From assembly GCA_016867955.1 (NCBI GenBank), contig VGIE01000064.1:1-9424 (forward strand): a stretch of 9,424 nt of DNA, read 5' to 3'. This DNA is from Betaproteobacteria bacterium (GTDB lineage Bacteria > Pseudomonadota > Gammaproteobacteria > Burkholderiales > SG8-39). The notes beneath the pieces are model-generated. The model was not told where the DNA came from, made no database searches, and saw only the letters and a list, made by a program, of their open reading frames with translations. Below are positions 6,331-9,424 of the stretch, piece by piece; position 1 is the first letter of the stretch, and the number at the start of each line of letters is the position of its first letter. The position numbers were made by a program, and so were the translations under genes.

Positions 6331-7143
6331 TCAGGCCGCGTCCAGCACGGCGCGCAGCGCCGGCAGCGAGGCGATGCCCTCGATGGCGCGGCTGCCGTAC
6401 CAGGAGGTCATCTCCCCGTCGACCAGTAGCGCCTTGCGGCCCGCCATCGCGGGCAAACCGCGCAGCGCGTCGACATCGCGCTGGCGGAAGCGGTAGGGTT
6501 CCGAGGACAGAAGGACTGCATCGGCCTGCACCAGCGTCGCGGCGTCCAGTGCGATCTCCGGATAGCGCTTCGCGGCGTGCTCCGGCACGCAGTCCAGCCC
6601 GGCCAGCGCCAGCGTGCGCGCGATATAGGTATCGCGCGACACGGTCATCCAGGGGTTCTTCCAGATCAGATAGAGCACACGCAGGCGCGGCGCTCCAGAC
6701 AGGGCGTCCCGGGTCGCGGCCAGCGCGGCGTCGAAGCGCGCGCACAATGACTCGGCTTGCGCTTCGCGCCCGAAGACGCCACCGACCAGGCGGTACAGCG
6801 GAGGATTGTCCTCGGGCGCGAGCGGGTGGGTCACCACGAGGTTCGGCACGAAGGTGGCCAGCGCCTCGGCGGTCTCGCGGCGGTTCTCGTCAAGGTTGAG
6901 GATGACGTGCGTGGGCGCCAGCCTGCGCACGTGCTCGAGGTCCACGTCCTTGGTTCCGCCAACCTTGGGAATGCCGCGCAGCTGCGCGCGCGGGTGGATG
7001 CAGAACCCGGTCCGGCCGACCAGCTGGCCGGCCAGGCCGAGGTCGCAGACCAGTTCGGTCACCGAGGGCACCAGCGAGACGATGCGCGCATCGGCGCCGG
7101 CTCGCGCGTGGCGGATGCCCATGGCGTCGATGCAAGCACTCAT
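6331..7143 (-). CDS. BtuF-like helical-backbone corrinoid/metal-binding protein, no signal peptide
   Basis: A 270-residue member of the periplasmic-binding-protein fold family with a helical backbone (BtuF/FhuD type), which bind cobalamin, haem or siderophores. Seen: RIVSLVPSVTELVCDLG at 20-36 (classic first lobe), VGGTKDVDLEHVRRLAPTHVI at 61-81 (written only to show the family-typical strand-helix), YLIWKNPWMTVSRDTYIAR at 158-176 in the second lobe, and DGEMTSWYGSRAIEG near the end. Proteins with the IWK-PWMTV stretch are usually annotated as cobalamin-binding. Unlike transporter BtuF it has no signal peptide: the N-terminus is short and polar. There are no permease or ATPase genes beside it. 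Start: the ATG at 7143 with AAGGGA 9 bases upstream is preferred; a GTG at 7170 and an ATG at 7122 are possible. It converges on phaC and follows the SDR gene by 208 bases. Role as cytoplasmic corrinoid binder is inference. Confidence 0.82.
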   Translation of the reverse strand: MSACIDAMGIRHARAGADARIVSLVPSVTELVCDLGLAGQLVGRTGFCIHPRAQLRGIPKVGGTKDVDLEHVRRLAPTHVILNLDENRRETAEALATFVPNLVVTHPLAPEDNPPLYRLVGGVFGREAQAESLCARFDAALAATRDALSGAPRLRVLYLIWKNPWMTVSRDTYIARTLALAGLDCVPEHAAKRYPEIALDAATLVQADAVLLSSEPYRFRQRDVDALRGLPAMAGRKALLVDGEMTSWYGSRAIEGIASLPALRAVLDAA

Positions 7144-7351
7144 GCAATCGCATCCCTTGGCGCGACGCACACGCTGGAGCGCGCAGTTGCATATCCGTGG
7201 CCTTCGGACTCTCCCGCGTCAGCGTCCCCGTCGGCAATTCCGTGGCCGCCGCATGCGGTCGAATTCCTCATGATTTCAAAATGAAGAACCGCTTGGGTCA
7301 TACGTCTGCAGTGAAGTTCTATATCGTTACAGAAATAAATCATGGGGCGAT
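7144..7351. other. 208-base gap with an AT-richer patch
   Basis: No supported gene. Bases 7262-7345 are clearly richer in A+T than the surroundings and contain the imperfect inverted repeat TTCCTCAT-N9-ATGAAGAA (7264-7288). This is the likely promoter/operator zone for the BtuF-like gene on the minus strand; no pair of boxes is good enough to mark. No cobalamin riboswitch features are visible. Confidence 0.35.
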
Positions 7352-8125
7352 TCACGGGCCGGGTTTTCGTCGCGGTTTGCGCGGCGCGCGGGCGAAGGCG
7401 CGATCGAACAGCCAGGGCGGCAGCAGGCGAAGCGCCCAGGATACCGCCTGCATCTGCCAGGGGACGACCACCATGCTGCGGCCCGAGGCGATGGCGCGTG
7501 CAACGCGCGCCGCGCCATCCTCGGCCGACATCAGGAAAGGCATGGTGAAGCCGTTTTGCCGCGTCATCGGCGTGTCGATGTAGCCCGGGCAGACCGTGAC
7601 CACGCGCAGGCCGCTGCCACGCAGTTCCGCCCGCAGCGCTTCCAGCCAGTTGATGGCGGCTGCCTTGGAGGCGCTGTAGGCCCCCGAACCCGGAAAGCCG
7701 CGAATGCCCGCGACACTGGCAATGCCGGCCAGCACGCCACCACGACCGCGCATGGCCGGAATGAATACCTGCAGTGTTGCCGCGAGACCATGCACGTTGG
7801 CGTCGAAAATGTCGGCAAGTACGTCCAGATCGTCGCCCTCGTCGCAGCGGGTGCCTGCGGAAATGCCGGCATTGGCAATCACCAGGTCGGGAGCGCCGTG
7901 ACGTGCCACGTAGTCCGCGGCCGCCGCCTGCAGCCCGGCGCGGTCGCGGATGTCAAACACGTAGCAAGCGCCGCGCGCCGGTCGCAGGCTGTCTGCCACG
8001 CCGGCGAGGCGGGCCGCATCCCGCCCGGCAATCCCGATGACGGCGCCGGCGCCGTGCAGGCGGGCATAGTGCCGAGCAAGCGCCGCCCCGAGGCCCGAGG
8101 ATGCGCCGGTGATGAAGATGTTCAT
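7352..8125 (-). CDS. Short-chain dehydrogenase/reductase (classical SDR)
   Basis: NAD(P)-dependent oxidoreductase of the classical SDR family, 257 residues, cytoplasmic. Rossmann motif TGASSGLG at 6-13, NAGI at 85-88, catalytic tetrad Asn110 (FDANVHG), Ser137 (GIASVAG), Tyr150 and Lys154 (GAYSASKAA), and CPGYIDTPMT at 179-188. Asp58 (FDIRD) is the adenine-pocket Asp, and the Gly-Arg-Asp at 34-36 (AGRD) suggests NADP preference. A basic tail (RAPRKPRRKPGP) ends the protein. The ATG at 8125 places the nucleotide motif at the normal distance from the N-terminus; the frame also opens at a GTG at 8164, without a visible ribosome site. It follows dsbA on the same strand by 93 bases. From memory, a dsbA-SDR order recurs in betaproteobacteria. 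The substrate is not predictable. Confidence 0.9.
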   Translation of the reverse strand: MNIFITGASSGLGAALARHYARLHGAGAVIGIAGRDAARLAGVADSLRPARGACYVFDIRDRAGLQAAAADYVARHGAPDLVIANAGISAGTRCDEGDDLDVLADIFDANVHGLAATLQVFIPAMRGRGGVLAGIASVAGIRGFPGSGAYSASKAAAINWLEALRAELRGSGLRVVTVCPGYIDTPMTRQNGFTMPFLMSAEDGAARVARAIASGRSMVVVPWQMQAVSWALRLLPPWLFDRAFARAPRKPRRKPGP

Positions 8126-8187
8126 GGGGCCTGCATTCAGGGTGTCCGGGGCGGCGGAAATCACCGCAGCTGCCGACAGTTCACGCT

Positions 8188-8236
8188 ACGCAACGCAGGC
8201 GAAGCACCGGTCCGACCGTCAGTTCGGTCGTTGCGT
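8188..8236. repeat. Inverted repeats around the dsbA stop
   Basis: ACGCAACG (8188-8195) pairs with CGTTGCGT (8229-8236), and inside it CGACCG (8213-8218) pairs with CGGTCG (8225-8230). The stems overlap by two bases, so they compete. Position at the dsbA 3' end suggests a weak terminator or processing hairpin before the SDR gene; no T-run is seen. Confidence 0.3.
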
Positions 8237-8877
8237 CCGCGCGAGCTTGACGAGGTAGTCGAGCACCTGCGCGAGCTGGCGTGTGCCGCCGGCCAGCCGC
8301 GCCGAGGTGAGGTACTTGCCGTCCACCACCACGGTGGGCACGCCGCGCACTTCGTAGTTCTTGACCAGCTCGCGCGATTGCTCGAGGCGGGCCTTCACCG
8401 CGTCGGACTCCAGCGTGCTGATGAACTTGTCGCGGTCGACGCCGTTGCGCGATACCCAGTCGATCATCACCTTCACATCGTTCAGCTTGACGCTGTCGAA
8501 ATGGAAATTGTCATAGACCGGCTAGTGCAGGCGGCCGACGTGCTCGAGGATATCGAGCGTGTAGTAGAGCTTGGCGAAGGGCTCCCAGTTTCGGACGACA
8601 GCACCGGGACGCGCTGCAGCGAGACATAGTCCGGCGCCTGGTAGATCCAGCGCGACAAGTGCGGCTGCAATTCGTAACACACCGGGCAACCGTAATAGAA
8701 GAACTCCAGCACTTCGATGCGCGAGCCGGTGGCGACCGGTCGCGGCGGATCCAGTCGCAGGTACTCGCGTCCGGCCTGATATTGTGTTTGCGCCTGCACC
8801 AAGCTGCCGGCAGCGAGCAGCAGCACCGCGAGCACGTGCCCGGCAAGTCGGCGAATCACGCTTTCGGAACGATTCAT
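8219..8877 (-). pseudogene. dsbA: Thiol:disulfide interchange protein DsbA, disrupted by frameshift and internal stop
   Basis: Remnant of the periplasmic oxidase that makes disulfide bonds in exported proteins. From the ATG at 8877: a signal peptide (about 1-29, VLAVLLLAAGSLVQA before QTQY), then the thioredoxin-fold motif EFFYYGCPVCYELQP with Cys64 and Cys67. Frame is lost after RVPVLSSE (residue 96). The family sequence continues in another frame as NWEPFAKLYYTLDILEHVGR, consistent with one base lost near 8590-8599. That frame then meets TAG at 8524-8522 (RLH-stop-PVYDN) and continues as normal DsbA to TGA at 8219, including the cis-proline loop VRGVPTVVV. The total of 659 bases becomes a multiple of three when one is added, supporting a single-base deletion. 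Two lesions argue for decay, though assembly error remains possible. The active site CPVC is also unusual for DsbA, which is normally CPHC. Confidence 0.85.
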
Positions 8878-8944
8878 GGTTCTGGCGGCCTTGATGCGCG
8901 GCGGATTCGGTGGATGCGTCGGTGGATGCGGATTGCCAGTCGCG

Positions 8945-8974
8945 ATGATAGGGCAGCCGGGCAATTCCTGCCAA
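8945..8974 (-). promoter_or_regulatory. Sigma-70-like promoter for dsbA
   Basis: On the minus strand TTGGCA (8974-8969, 5 of 6) is followed after 18 bases by TATCAT (8950-8945, 5 of 6). The expected start near 8938 gives a leader of about 60 bases before the dsbA ATG at 8877. This is the best promoter match in the window, and it appears intact although the gene is broken. Confidence 0.5.
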
Positions 8975-9034
8975 AGAAGCGCAGCGGCCTGCCGAATGCC
9001 GGGGCATGCGCCGGCGCAGGCGTCGACAGCGCAC

Positions 9035-9077
9035 GGCGGCATTTGATTTTTCGCCTCCGGGTGGCGAAACTGCCGTC
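9035..9077 (+). promoter_or_regulatory. Two-step hairpin directly before a start codon
   Basis: GGCGGCA (9035-9041) pairs with TGCCGTC (9071-9077, one G-U), and inside it TTTCGCC (9049-9055) pairs with GGCGAAA (9063-9069) around a 7-base loop. The structure ends at the base before the ATG at 9078, and no clear Shine-Dalgarno is present. It could limit translation or be an operator; unproven. Confidence 0.35.
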
Positions 9078-9424
9078 ATGCACAGACAGCACGCATGGTT
9101 TCTGGCGGGAGCGCTTGCCCTGGTTCTGCATGCCAGGCCCGGGATGGCGCAGGGCTATGCCGATGAGGACCGCGACTGGGGCGTCGCGCCGACCCAGCGG
9201 CTGCGCGAGGCGCCGTATACCGCGCCGACGCCGCTGGTGATTTCCAGGGCCAGGCTGATTGCAACCCGCGAACTCGAAGCGCTGGCCGTCCCCGGGCATC
9301 CGGACCGGCCGGTCCTGGTCGACGTGGCTGCCGGCGACGGCCATGCGACGCTGCTGGGCGCGGTGTGGATCCCCGGCGTCGGGCGCGGAACGAGCTTCGT
9401 CGATCCGATCCAGGAGCAGTTCAT
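9078..9424 (+). CDS. Exported rhodanese-like protein, PQQ-associated CXXCW-motif family (partial, 5' part)
   Basis: The first 115 residues of a protein that runs off the right edge. A signal peptide is evident: MHRQH, hydrophobic AWFLAGALALVLHA, then PGMA before QG, so the mature chain is probably periplasmic. After it come PTPLVISRARLIATRELEA (about 50-68), VLVDV at 79-83, LGAVWIPGVGRG at 93-104 and the start of D109-P-IQEQF. This order matches the rhodanese-like family known as PQQ-dependent catabolism-associated CXXCW motif proteins, which sit near PQQ alcohol dehydrogenase and cytochrome c genes. The CXXCW motif itself would lie downstream of the window, so the assignment rests on the N-terminal half. 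It is divergent from dsbA across 200 bases. The ATG at 9078 is chosen because it gives the only signal peptide; a ribosome site is not obvious. Confidence 0.65.
   Translation, partial: MHRQHAWFLAGALALVLHARPGMAQGYADEDRDWGVAPTQRLREAPYTAPTPLVISRARLIATRELEALAVPGHPDRPVLVDVAAGDGHATLLGAVWIPGVGRGTSFVDPIQEQF

Noticed and set aside
5763..6899. 378-codon plus-strand open frame spanning the phaC end, the gap and the BtuF-like gene
   Set aside because: It crosses two well-supported genes and is Arg/Pro/Ala-rich low-complexity sequence.
2838..7242. CGGCAATTCCG occurring in two intergenic regions (2838-2848 and 7232-7242)
   Set aside because: An 11-base match is expected many times by chance in a window this size, and the match does not extend on either side.
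7144..7351. Cobalamin riboswitch upstream of the BtuF-like gene
   Set aside because: The conserved B12-box-like GCCACTG core and multi-stem layout are not visible, and the leader is short.
8585..8610. Programmed ribosomal frameshift in dsbA
   Set aside because: There is no strong slippery heptamer, DsbA is not known to use one, and the in-frame TAG 70 bases later would still stop translation.
7556..8629. 357-codon plus-strand open frame opposite the SDR and dsbA
   Set aside because: Shadow of two recognised minus-strand genes; no domain features.

Overview
The window is GC-rich and dense with genes of a Gram-negative proteobacterium. The class I PHA synthase, the DsbA gene followed by a short-chain dehydrogenase, and the protein styles point to a betaproteobacterium (Burkholderiales or Rhodocyclales-like). 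That placement is inference from protein character; no rRNA or other marker is present. I see no tRNA, rRNA, CRISPR array, insertion sequence or phage gene.

Layout from left to right. (1) Positions 1-2765 hold a minus-strand gene row. In reading direction it contains two tandem, paralogous xylose-isomerase-like TIM-barrel proteins (start 2765 GTG, and start 1897) and an isovaleryl-CoA-dehydrogenase-like acyl-CoA dehydrogenase, whose last ~65 residues lie beyond the left edge. (2) Positions 2766-3170 are a 405-base divergent intergenic region rich in dyad symmetries. It includes two look-alike AGGGG-TA-CCCCT palindromes, one toward each divergent gene. (3) Positions 3171-6198 are a plus-strand pair: a metallo-beta-lactamase-fold hydrolase with a helical C-terminal domain, and a class I PHA synthase with a complete Cys-Asp-His triad. 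phaA, phaB and phasin genes are not next to it. (4) Positions 6199-6330 separate phaC from a convergent gene and contain two hairpins that could end transcription. (5) Positions 6331-8877 are minus-strand: a BtuF-like corrinoid/metal-binding protein without signal peptide, an SDR oxidoreductase, and a dsbA gene carrying two separate lesions, a 1-nt frameshift and an internal TAG. (6) From 9078 to the right edge a plus-strand exported protein begins. It resembles the rhodanese-like 'PQQ-dependent catabolism-associated CXXCW motif' family and is divergent from dsbA.

How the parts may work together. The left half looks like a carbon-storage and acyl-CoA catabolism neighbourhood. An acyl-CoA dehydrogenase and two sugar-isomerase-like enzymes are transcribed away from a hydrolase-PHA synthase pair, possibly under a shared regulator acting on the intergenic palindromes (inference). 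The right half concerns the cell envelope: disulfide formation (apparently broken dsbA) and an exported CXXCW-type protein linked in other bacteria to PQQ-dependent alcohol oxidation. The most checkable oddities are the disrupted dsbA with a CPVC active site, the paired palindromes at 2796-2808 and 3068-3081, and the uncharacterised TIM-barrel pair.
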